Shown: positions 47,991 through 59,470 of the stretch, piece after piece
How positions within the stretch are numbered: the first letter of the stretch is position 1
Layout of the letters: each line of letters opens with the position of its first letter
NCBI RefSeq assembly: GCF_047496725.1
Contig: NC_132977.1
Coordinates: forward strand, 6,084,501-6,148,500
Length of the DNA: 64,000 nucleotides
Direction of reading: 5' to 3'
Source: Anoplolepis gracilipes
Lineage: Eukaryota; Arthropoda; Insecta; Hymenoptera; Formicidae
Made by a program: the position numbers and the translations under genes
Notes under the pieces: generated by a model
Seen by the model: only the letters and a program-made list of their open reading frames with translations
The model's database searches: none
Told to the model about the DNA's origin: nothing

Positions 47991-50760
47991 TAATATATGC
48001 CAATCATAATTTTATATAAAAATAATAAATTTAATTATTATAATATAATATTATATAATAATAATAATTATTATTCTAAATCTAATAACTATTGTATAAT
48101 AATATAATACCCATACATAATAATTGCTATGAATTTATTATAATATAATAATATTTGTATAATAAATTTTATAGTAATTATTTTATAACAATATAATTTT
48201 TACGTTATAAAATGGGCTTTCGAGTTTAAACTTACAAATAATAGAATCATAGCTTACATATAAGCGTAGTATATTGTATTGTCGTAAACCGAATTTAAGA
48301 GCATCTTTAAATCTATATGAAAAAAAAATCAGAGAAATGGACCGGAGGAAACGCGCGAAAGAGTATGATCTTGTTCCGTGGCGAACGTGATTGTTTTGCC
48401 TCGATTAAGACCGGGGCTCTTTTTCCCCGTCCAGACTTGAAACTTGGTCCCCCTTTGTCTCCCGTAGCGGCACGTACCCCAGTTTCGGTGGAGTGATTTA
48501 CAAGTCACTCCAGCATGAAGGCAGGTGACCGGTGCCGCTCGAGCGCTACTTTAGCGCTTACACGAGTTATGGACACGACCTCGGAAGAAAATAAGAGAAA
48601 AAGATACTCTCACGATAATAGTAATTCCACCCTTCGGAGATCAGGTCCATTGGCATCAGGCGCGTCCCGCGATAATATGGAAATTTTATATAGCGTTACA
48701 CGCGCTTTCGCGTACCAGGGCGAAGCGTTTTTACGCACGCAGCACGATGCGTTTTATTATATGTATTTGTACGCATGTTCCGCGGGGTTGTTTTGGTCGT
48801 GGACAAGATGAACGGCTTATCCGACAGTCGATTGGAAAATTATGCGAAAGGGTTCCGTATGGATTTTACAAGAGACAACTGTACACGTATATTAAGTCCT
48901 CGTGCGTTTAAATTAGTGATCATGTTAAATGTTAAAATCGATTTTACGACGAATGTTTTTGTGTTGAAATAAGGCGGTAGAAAAAATTGCAGGGAAAAAA
49001 TCGATGTTTAACAACGAACGGCTTCCGCCCGATCAAGATTTTCGGATCCCGAATCGGCGGACGGTTTTTTTTTATCCTTTATTATCTTCGAGAAAGGTCG
49101 AGTCACAAGCGCGAGACGGGTATCGTGCCGGCCTTCGACCGTAAAATCATCGTCCAGTGGAGGTCCGGAATTTACCCCACGTACATCAGAGTGCCCGAGA
49201 TCGCTCTTGGAATCGTTCAAACGTATCGAGATGTAGTATAAAAGATTCTGGAGAAGAAAAAGAAAACGTGTCGATAGAAGTCATCGGAGTGTAACACAAC
49301 GCCGTTCGAGCATCACAAAACTTACTCTATCTTTTATCACGTTATTCTTTCTCTATATCTGTTTTATTTTTTCATAATACACGACAGAAAGAAATGTTTA
49401 AAATGTTTGTAAAACATTAATCCTTTTTTTAGATATTATCTAAAACCATAAAAAACTAAAGAGCATATTTTAAAAAGTTGAAAGTTTTATGATATGTACA
49501 CATTACATCTCCCTTCATGATTTGCGTGAGAAATCAGAATTACATAAAAGATAAAAAAAAAAATTTTAATATATTTTACTGACTCATAACGAGAGCAGGG
49601 TTGCTTATTAAGTGCGGAAAATTGATTTTGAAGCATGGAGTTGAGCACAACGCTTTAATATGTCAAGGTTAGGCGAATCTGCAATTTCGTGTCTCGAAGA
49701 AATGGAGAAGAGAGAGAGAGAGAAAGAGAGGAAGAGAGAGTGACGATCCGTAATATTAGGCGTCGAAATCGTTAACACGGCTGAGCCGCGTACGCGCGTA
49801 CACCCTTCAATTACTTCTCACGTACCGCATCGTACTCGGATGGGTTATGGTTTGCACTCACGCACCGTACCGTGGCCGTAATGCACTAGCAGCGTCGACA
49901 CCATAAGGTAACCGTAAATATCAGTTCAACCGAGAAACCGATCGTTTCGACGCGAAATGCGAAAGTTTACGCGGCGCGCAGATCCCTCTTTCACTCCTCG
50001 AGCCATTTCAACACGCATGTTACAGAAAGAAAGGCTCGGACGAATGCATGACGGAAGCGCAATCAAGAGGTGCAATTTAAAGGTAATTTTTCAAATTTTT
50101 TCTTCTTCTTTTTTTTACATACTTTTTTCGTGCACATTACCATACATTACATTTTTATTATTTTATTTTGTTGTAATATTTTTCGTATTTTTTACTCTAT
50201 TAGCTATATTCAAATTAAACGTGAACTAAAGTTGTTCCATAAAAATCTCATCGTCAGTTTATTTTTCAGTTTAACTAAATAAAGTATTATCTAATATTAC
50301 ACTTTATTCTATAGCAATACATATATTTCCAAAACGAAATAATCTACTACTGTCGTAATCTTCAGTAAAATGACTTATTATTATGGATATATTTGATTGG
50401 AATTATTTTTTCCGCTAGAAATGGCAAATTGAATGATAAAACACAATATTTTTTTTATGAAACATAAATGTTTCACTTACGGCGTGTTACGTTCTATAAA
50501 TAGAGCATAGCACGAGCGAAGTGCAACGTAATACCGGTGTGGCGGCACGTGCTTTCGCGCACACACAACTTGTCGCCATATTGGTGCGGGTGTAGATACG
50601 ACGCGATATTTGTTCGCCGAAAGAGGGAGAGAAAAGAGCCGAGGGGGGAAAGGTGAGAGGGGATGGTAAAGGACTCGGCGCTGAATCGCCCCGTTGTGTT
50701 GGCAATCACTCCTCCTCTTTTCCTTCGCTTTTTATCTATTCACGCCTGCGTCCATCTCCG

Positions 50761-50764
<4 letters not shown>
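47991..50764. other. Non-coding DNA, no gene recognised
   Basis: 48000-48320 is low-complexity AT DNA. 48350-49260 and 49660-50060 are balanced and CpG-containing. The rest is AT-rich. A TATA-like TCTATAAATAG lies near 50495-50505, ahead of a CpG-rich stretch, but no credible coding frame follows it. Confidence 0.5.

Positions 50765-50798
<34 letters not shown>
50765..50798. repeat. (CT)17 microsatellite
   Basis: A CT tract in a pyrimidine-rich region of about 50640-50900. The Ser-Leu frames through it are artefacts. Confidence 0.92.
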
Positions 50799-50799
<1 letters not shown>

Positions 50800-52736
50800 A
50801 TCGGACGCTGTCGTTCCGCATCTTTTTTTCTCCCGCGCTCCATCAAACCCCGACGCGTTCGAGAACCTCGCCTGCCTCCCTTCAAGCTCTACCCGCAGGA
50901 AACGTCGGCTATCTCGTCGGTTATCTCTCGTAGAGAGAAGGGTACACACCTTCGTCGTCGTGTCAAATACACGGAAAGCGATTTTCAGCCAAAGCGGGAT
51001 CTGCGATATCCTACGTCGCTTTTATGTACTCTTTAGATGAGAGAAGCCATCATTCTTACTGACTCTGAGATCAAATCGCCTTTTTAATCACACTTAAAAT
51101 AGTTTCTAATTTATTGCGCTTTTTTTACATTTAAATTTGTTTTAATCTATTTTTTTTCCCCCATGGAATATTACTTCAAAGTATGTAAGAAAAAAGAAAA
51201 AAAAAATTAAATCTATAATACATGTCGAAAGTGCGAAGAGGCGGAGATCATCACTATAAGATACGCGTGCGAGCATCGTTTTTTAATTTAAACATCGTAT
51301 CAATAGAAACATATAACTAGCATAGCAAGATCTCGTCTTAATTGAGTTCTGTGTATTTCGTGTTTTACCGCCGAGTTTCATTAAAATCGCTCTTCTTTGC
51401 AGCACTAATCACTTTGGTAAACGCATAGCATTCTCACCGTTCGCACCGTCAAAAAAAGTCCGGTTGAACTCGCTTCCTTCTTTCCCCTCCCCTTTCCCTC
51501 CCCCCACCCCCGTGCTCTCGCTTCTATTGCTCAACGTGTTTCACAGGTTACCCCGAAGTCGCGTTAGCAAGGCGCCGCTATTCATTCATGCTCTATTATA
51601 TCGCGGTCTCGTCGCTTTTTACTCGCGAGTAATTTCTTCATTCGAGGTTTTACGTTAATAAGATGCTTTTACGACGCGAGCTGTCAGTCGGTCTTACAAT
51701 TAGTAAAATTTCTTTGACGCGATTTTTCCCATGCAAATCATGGCTCGTGGCTATGCGTTTGAGGGAAATAAGCACGAGTCAAGAATTACATTCTCTTTGT
51801 GACCTCTTTTATATATTTACATGAATATCTGCATTTATAAGACATGCATGTTTTTCGTGATTGCCGGTAATAATGTAAATAACACGAGTTAATAATTTCA
51901 ACCACCTCAATTTTCTAAAATTACTTCTTTTATTTAACATTGATGATTTGCTCTTTTTAAATTAACAAGGTTATTCTACGCCAGAGGAAGATTTCATGTA
52001 AATTATTAAATTATTACCATTTGGGAATCATGTCCTTCTTTTGTTGAATATATATTTATCATAATCAAATGTTTCCTTCAAACAAACGATTTAATCATGA
52101 GATATCGACAAAGAAGTAAAAAAAAAACAAACCGACATATTTTATATCCAACACAAAGTATTATAATTGATTAATCATTAACTGCATTACATTGCAGTTA
52201 CTTAATGAATATAATTATCTACGTGTATATTGTCAACCTCGGTTCTTCGTTTCGACATTAATGTGGTGCTAATTCTCCGAAATAACGTTTAATTTCTGAA
52301 AATATTGACGCATAATTGCTGGGGGCTACCCGTAGTTTAGATATATGCAAATTCGGTTTCGGATGAGTGTCTCGTGCCAAATCATGATACCGCATAGAGA
52401 TTCGTCTGAAAAACTCGTTGGGTCGAGAGCTGCTAAGTCGAGAATATATCAAATCGCATTCCACAGAGAGAGGAATGTAGTTTCTCTCTTGTGTCGCCAA
52501 GTCGTCGCTAATAACAGTGATTTTTGCCGACTCTCTTATGCACGAAAGCTTCGTGTGATGTCGCGTACAACAGAAATGTCCGTGTTGTGGCCTGTTTAAC
52601 AAAGTTTACAAAGCCTACACGAGCATAAATATTCATACGTTATTATAGGAGGCGAGCGTCCTTTTTTCCTATTCGTTTAGATTTACATTTTCAGCTTTTA
52701 CGTTGAACAGCAACACACGCACTACCGTCAGACGCC
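50799..52736. other. Non-coding DNA, no gene recognised
   Basis: Pyrimidine-rich and CpG-containing up to 51050 and again at 51470-51660; AT-rich at 51060-51230 and 51790-52260. No protein or RNA gene is supported. Confidence 0.5.
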
Positions 52737-52860
52737 GCTATCGAGATGCCATCAGACATTCGTGACTGAATGCCCAATACAGGTCCCGTGCCATTCTTGT
52801 CCTTCCAGAAATTACCGAGTCCTCTGAGCGCAGACTGCATTGGTGCATCAGCATTTTAAG
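52737..52860. repeat. Diverged duplication, copy 1
   Basis: Two blocks match a downstream copy. GCTATCGAGATGCCATC (52737-52753) matches 53556-53572 at 15 of 17 positions. The 37-bp block 52788-52824, starting GTGCCATTCTTGTCC, matches 53620-53656 at about 29 of 37 positions without gaps. Most differences are transitions. The spacing between blocks differs by 13 bp, so a shared reading frame across both is not kept. It may be an old transposon relic or a duplicated regulatory or RNA element. Confidence 0.7.
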
Positions 52861-53166
52861 CGCGTGTTCTTATCGATACAAACCTATTTGGGATATCGAC
52901 GTAAACTGCGAGCGATGATTTACGCAACAATATGAAATCCCGCTGGAGAGAAGGTTAATCCTTTACTTTAATATAGTATCTACTAAAACTTGTAACGAGA
53001 GTCATAACTTTCTAAAGTTATGCCGATCGACAAGTCCTGATATGTTTTATTTGAAAAAAAATATGCCATAAAACTTAACTCATTAATTCATTGTCATTCT
53101 TACGTCAAGATTCTTCTAAATAAAATAATTAAATGTTATATATTTAGTAGAGAAAAAAATTGTCAT

Positions 53167-53209
53167 TTTTACGTCAAGATAAAATCGACATTTTTATCTT
53201 GACGTAAAA
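53167..53209. repeat. Perfect 18-bp inverted repeat, 7-nt loop
   Basis: TTTTACGTCAAGATAAAA (53167-53184) is followed by the 7-nt loop TCGACAT and its exact reverse complement (53192-53209). A further direct copy of the left arm region, CATTCTTACGTCAAGATT, lies about 65 bp upstream near 53095-53112. The phrase AAATAAAATAA(A)TTAAATGTTATATA recurs on both sides, near 53117 and 53270. The whole 53.09-53.30 kb segment therefore looks like an internally repeated, possibly foldback, element. Confidence 0.85.
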
Positions 53210-53555
53210 TGCCCTTTGCAACAATATAAAAAGTGCATATTTAATAAATAATATTTTAAAAATTTTTCCCAAATAAAATAAATTAAATGTTATATACATA
53301 TTTGTTACGATAGAACACAAGAGACTATGATTGATAAAATTAAAATAAAAACAAAAAAAAATTTAGATTAATTTGATTACTTGTGGACTGCGAATAAATA
53401 TTGAGTTGATAAAATGCTAAATGTCTCGCGTTGCTGAAATATAAAAACTTTTGCCTCTCTACACGCGATTGCGTTATTATCCTCGGACGTGCGAATGCCA
53501 TCAATCCGGTGCACCGAGGCTACTGATGCAGCAGCACGTGCGCGGGAGAATAGAA

Positions 53556-53700
53556 GCTATCGGGATTCCATCGCGCTCGCGTGACCGGACCGTCGATAGA
53601 GTGCCCCGTGTACAAGTGTGTGCCATTTTCGTCCTTTTAGAAATTAGTAAATCCTCCACGCAACTCGCGCGCAGCCTGCGCCATCGACACCCCGAGCGTC
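53556..53700. repeat. Diverged duplication, copy 2
   Basis: The partner of 52737-52860, about 820-830 bp away, in the same orientation. After the 37-bp block both copies continue with a GCGCAG-CTGC word. The hairpin at 53167-53209 lies between the two copies. Confidence 0.7.
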
Positions 53701-55313
53701 TCTATCCTTCCTGGTGGATGCGTCGGGAATAATAAACGCGCTATGTCGAGAGACTCTGTCGGCCGACGCAATCGTCAGTCCCTTCTTTTCTTATCTTCCT
53801 GCTTTTGCGCCCTCCCCGGTCGTCTAGCTGAAGACACCTTGCCACGCGCCGGACTTTTTCCTCTTATCTTCCTGTGTCAATGTTTCTTCGTCCGTGACGT
53901 CCAGACGCGAATAAACATTTCGTCGCCGGGATACATTAACGCTATATCTCAGAAAGAGTAACATTTCTTCTTATATCGCACTGCTCAAGTAAATTTTATG
54001 TTTACGATGGTCAGCGTGCGATCAGTTAAATATTTATTTATATCGTCTCTCTCTCTCTTTCTCTCTCTCTTTCTGATGCATATCTGAGCTGTAAGTATTT
54101 GAATGTGAAATTTGTAAACGAAGTTTAACGCCGTGTATATTCACGGTAGGTTAGAATTTGTATATCCTTTTCTTTACAGAAAAAATGGTTCGGAGAACCT
54201 ATCCATTCTGTGGCGGAGAAGACCGGCTTCGCGCATGTGGGAAAATCTGGACCTAACGCGTCTCGTGGGAGCGAAATGAGTTTTGGGATTCATCTTTCGG
54301 AATCGTCGGCGAAATTTCAAAGCTGTGTCTATTTTTACTATTTAATGTATACAAAATGGATGACTATTTTATGATGAATGTATCGTAAAAAATCTGAATG
54401 CTTACAATAAGAATTTTTTGAATAACTGTAAATGATACAATACTTATAAATTTCTAAAGGTAAAAAGTTACAAGATATTCTTACATATATCACTTTTTAA
54501 AGTATAATTGTGTTCACATTTCTGTTATTTTAATTTTAATTTATTCTCACTCTGCTGCAACGAATCTATTCTGTGAAAATGATTTTTATGCATAAAAAAA
54601 AAAAGTTTTTTTTTGAAAAAAAATATAACGGAAAGAGAGAAAGATCGTAATAGAAAAGCAGAAAGATTATTGTCCTTGTGATACAGCGGAACGATATATA
54701 ATTTTAGAAAGGAATTAAAATTGCGAAAATTTTTTTAAAATTTAAAAAAACACCCTTGCGTGCATCGCGATTGGAAGCTCGAGAGATTAGCCGAAAAGAT
54801 GGAATCGTAACTATGACATAACGATTCAGCAATTGAGGGTTGAGACAGAAAAAATGATAGGCGCTTCCGATAGCAGTTTGAGTGTTTGAGAATCGATTTG
54901 TAATCTTTCGGAAAATCTGCCCATTAGCGATCCAATTTTCTGAACGTTTGGAAACGTTCCCCTCGTGTGGTTTCTTTTTTTTTTTTTTTAGATCTCTCGA
55001 CTGATATTCTTACGAATAGAAAAGCTTGATAATGATTTCTGATATCATAATTTTTATCGCGTGACGCGTATAAACGTGAAACAAATGCACCTTTTTTTAA
55101 TGTATATCTTATATCTATATGGAATTATTAATTATAACCGTGACAGTTATGTTCTTTAAGGCAACGGTAATCCTTCGTACTTCAAAGGACGAACTGGTCT
55201 AAGGGCCTGAGGGATCCGCGATGGTGTAGCATGAAGGAAGTTCTCCCGACGGGGTGTCTCGTGGTCAGCGAGTGAAAATAATTAATGCGCCTCGTTAACT
55301 CACGAGATAGCCG

Positions 55314-55315
<2 letters not shown>
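53701..55315. other. Non-coding DNA, no gene recognised
   Basis: 53740-53960 is CpG-containing, followed by a CT/TTTC tract near 54044-54073. 54300-54760 is AT-rich, and 54770-55310 is balanced. No gene is supported. Confidence 0.5.

Positions 55316-55364
<49 letters not shown>
55316..55364. repeat. (TA)24 microsatellite
   Basis: A long uninterrupted TA tract. Confidence 0.95.
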
Positions 55365-55366
<2 letters not shown>

Positions 55367-56906
55367 AACTTGGTGGGGAATATGTAATGGATACTAACGA
55401 ATGGTCGTATCTTATTCACTCCTCACCGGGGAGGATGTGGTAATCCACTTTTCGGCAGGAACCGATTCGTCGGGTGAATAATTAGGTCTGTTCACCCCCG
55501 GCGCCAGGCTCCGAGATGATCGAAGGGATCTTTATGATCGCGAACGGACCCATCCATCGGATAATTTAATAGGCGCCTAGAATAGCGCGTTTCTGAGTTT
55601 CTTTTAAATAACAGCCTATATTATTAATTGCGTCCACCTTCATCTTGCTTTGAAACAGGCGATTGAATCTGATTTCAAAGCCGATTGAATAATGCGATGC
55701 ATCATGTTATTCTTTTTCTGATTCTTTTGTATTGCCGTTTTGATATTAATAATGCTTTTAATGATTCAAATCAATTATATTTTAGAAAGAAGTTATCAGT
55801 TATTCAATCATCGTCGATCGTTGTAAAGTGGAAAAATTTTGATCCCTCGAACGAGTTCATTTATTGTGTAAACATGGATGTACAGCTGGCTCGAACCGCG
55901 GCACTATTTTTTTTTTTATATCTGTAAGGATTCCCAAAGGTATGGGAAAAAACAATCATACCTTTATGTAATAAATATCAATAGATATTTGTAACAAACT
56001 TTCATTAAAAACAACATAATGTTAAATATCGTTTATATTTATAACTTGATTATATGAGACAATATAAATATTCTATAATTAATGAATTGCTATTTTTGAA
56101 ATTTTATTATAATTTTATTATGCTTTTTTGCAATTATTAAGTTAACAAAATTTATATATAATATGCAACTTTCAATAGCAAAAATGTATTTCAATAGTTC
56201 ACGTATGACATGATATATAATAATCGAATATGATAGATGAAATAAAAGTTAACATAATATGCACGAGAAATGTCATTGCTACATCTTAAATGTCAGCAGT
56301 TGACATCGTGTAGAGCAGTAATAAACCTGACAGGAATTAAGAGCAACAAATTGCGGAGACACATTAGCCAAACCAAGAAGTTGGCGACATCGACCAAGGC
56401 TCTTTTTGTCGGTTACCGTTTTGCGGATGTTTCTCGATCGAATTTCAGGAACGAAAGTCGACCTCGATCTCGAATGCTCGATCATGAAAGCACAAGTACA
56501 ATTACGATGACGATGAGGTAGTTCAGGCACGCCTTCCGCGATCGACCGAGAACGAAGAGTATTAAAGTAGAGAAAAAGAAAGGCCGTACACTATAGTGAA
56601 ATCAATTGATAATTATCCTCAACGGGTGGAGTTGGCGATTAATTTTACGTAATTATCTATTGAAAAAGCGCGCGCGCACTCTCGTCATACGATATAATTG
56701 AGTTCATATTTATTATAGTTTTTATATCAGTTATTTCATTAATACAAATTAATTACACGCGAGTTATTTTTTGTCGCCAGGTTTAATTAATTATACAAAA
56801 TCTGGCATGAATTGCATTACTCGTGATTATCATAATATATAAGTCATGGTAATTTCGGAGATTTTAAAATAGTAAAAAATAAAAATATTTTTTCGCAATC
56901 CTTGCA

Positions 56907-56909
<3 letters not shown>
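55365..56909. other. Non-coding DNA, no gene recognised
   Basis: 55370-55600 is GC-balanced and includes a small hairpin TCCTC-ACCGGG-GAGGA near 55420. 55900-56260 is AT-rich. 56270-56530 keeps short frames open on both strands, none recognisable. Confidence 0.5.

Positions 56910-56944
<35 letters not shown>
56910..56944. repeat. Poly(T) run, 35 nt
   Basis: The longest homopolymer in the window. No retroposed sequence is recognisable beside it. Confidence 0.92.
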
Positions 56945-59470
56945 CCTGTAAGATCTCTTCTTGCTTAAGATAAGCGCTTCACTTGTGTACCTTGAAAATG
57001 AAATTCGTTTCTTCATAATTAGGTACACGGGCTCTTGCTTTTTTCTTAATCGGCATTCTACGTTTGGTTCCTTTTAAAACTCGCCTTTAATTTGCAAAAT
57101 AACCTGTGCGCAGCAGTTATACTAATAATGAACTGTCGCGCACAATTAATTGCGCGTTTCGTGCTCTCCCAGTTTCGGTGTCGGGCGAAATTTTTATTCT
57201 CCCGGCGGACCAAAGACTCCTCGTCGAAGATAAAATGGATAAAAAAATGACACCTTTCATTATCTCATGCCAGGCACGTGGCCCGTTGCACGACAACTTT
57301 CTCGATCCTGCGTTTTTCATCTGAGTAATTATCTCCACTCCCCTGCGGCTCTCGATGTAGATTAAGTTCCGCAAAAACTCTGATGCATCGCGCGTGTACT
57401 ATAATACTACCGATAAAAGTGCCTTTCGAAAATTACTTTCGGATACGGCAATCAATTTAAAAAGTTTATTTTACAATGTTAATTAAACTGTAAAAAAAAT
57501 ATATATATATATTTATATTGCGCACAAAATCATTATTAGTATATACATATATTAATTAATACGACGATGCTACAACTACAAAGTAGGTTCTAAGTAGTCA
57601 GGGAGATTCTTTTACGTATTAGTCATTAAGCGGAAAAATTTATTACCTATAATTGAAAATGTATTAATCGTAAGTGTATAAATTAATTGGTTTAAGTTGT
57701 CTTTGATAATCGCATATTTATGGGACAGCTGTATCGATATCTGAGCAAAACACGCACGTATCTTCTGGGATAATAAAAATGATTAAGAATCGTTATGCAA
57801 TGTGCCAGATGTTTGTCCAGAGAACCCGGCGTAATAAATAAACAAAAATTTAACTTAAATCTTGTGAGAAAAATTGTTTAAAATAAAAAAAAAGGAAACT
57901 AAACAAAGCCAAGTATTTCTCGTGGTGAGTTAAAAATAATGAAAAATAACCAGTGAGTGCTTGCGCCTCTCAAGTTGCTCTCGCGTGTGGATGCGAAACA
58001 CGAGGCGAGAGAGACGCGGGGGCACTCGAAGCAAGTCGCCCGGATAATTTGAAAGCGATCCGATCTTCTCGGGGCAGCTGCCTGCCTTACGCGTAAAATA
58101 TTCAAGAACTGAGAGAGCCTCCCCCTGCCCTCCTTCCCCTCCTCCTTCTCTCCTTACGCGTTAGTCGGTTTGTTAAGCGAGACGCGCGGCGATGACGAAG
58201 GTACCGCGTTAAACTCGCCGCGACTCCGATATCTCTTCCCTCGTAAATTCGCCACGCCGTTATAAGAAGATCGCAAAGTTCGACGATCTCTTATACGAGC
58301 CTTAATTTTATCAAAGAACTTCGTCGAAGTTAAGACGACCCGTCTCTTAATTATTTAGGATTTTCAGTCTCCGTATTTGATATCTCTTCGAGGAATAATA
58401 TCAATCGGCATAGTATGTATATAAATGCGAAAATAACGAATATAAACTGCAGCAAATGCAATTATAACGCAAGCTTTTACTTTTACTTTTTGAAAGCAAT
58501 AATGAACTTCGTATATCCTTAATACACACATCCTGCTTTCACCGAATCGTTAATAAAAAAATTGGCCCTCTTCTCTTCCTTGCTTTTTCTCTCCTCATGT
58601 AAAGTGTCATGTTACTAAAAATGCAGATGCATCTCGCGTCGTCTTAAATTTCGGAAAATTATCAGAGATGATAAAAATATTTTTACAACGATCGATTATA
58701 ACTCACGATCGGTAATAATGCGTGTTTACATTTTTGTTCTGAATACACATGTATCTTTTTTTTTTTTTTTGCAAGAAGATTATTAATTCCGTTGTTAGAT
58801 TAAAATTCGCAATAAAGTTAATGTTCATTCAAAACGGAGGAGAAAAAAATTTGACAAGTAACGCACGATCCGAGGGGAATTCTAATGCACCCGCCGGCCA
58901 AATTTTCAAAATGGGTATCTAATTTTCAAAAGAAACCGACGTTACGCCTCGCCCAGGGTATCGGTTTCTCACATTGTGTCGTCGAGTGTTGTTTATTCTT
59001 GTGGTTTACGCCGGGTTGTTTCACGTGAGCGAAAGACCGTCCACCTCGGCTTTGAGGTGATTCAGTGCGCAAGGCACTTTCTTGCGGTTCGTCGTTCCCT
59101 TAATTTACCTAATCCGCGGAGATGGCCAGCTTAGAGCATCTGTGCGCACTCATGTCGGTGTAACACGATACCAACCTCCTGTGGTTTAGTAGAAACGATA
59201 GAAACCACAGAAAAAACGATGTACATCGATTATGCACCGCAGGATAACAATGTATAGCACGCGAATGTTATTTTAAATTTTTAAAAAGACTGTTACATAA
59301 TTACTTGCATATAAAATTATTTATCAAATTGTATATATATATATATGATCTTTTTAATTAAAAAAATATTTTTAAAACACGAGTTAAGCGAGTTCCATAA
59401 CGTGTAAAAAAGTATGGCAGACTACTTGAATACCTCATTAAACGCAAGTCGAGTGCACCGGAAATAGCTC
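56945..59470. other. Non-coding DNA with a perfect short hairpin
   Basis: No gene is recognised. CTGTGGTTT (59179-59187) and AAACCACAG (59202-59210) form a perfect 9-bp stem with a 14-nt loop. CACCTC-GGCTTT-GAGGTG near 59041-59058 is another small stem. The stretch 57940-58330 is CpG-rich, and the rest is AT-rich. Confidence 0.5.
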
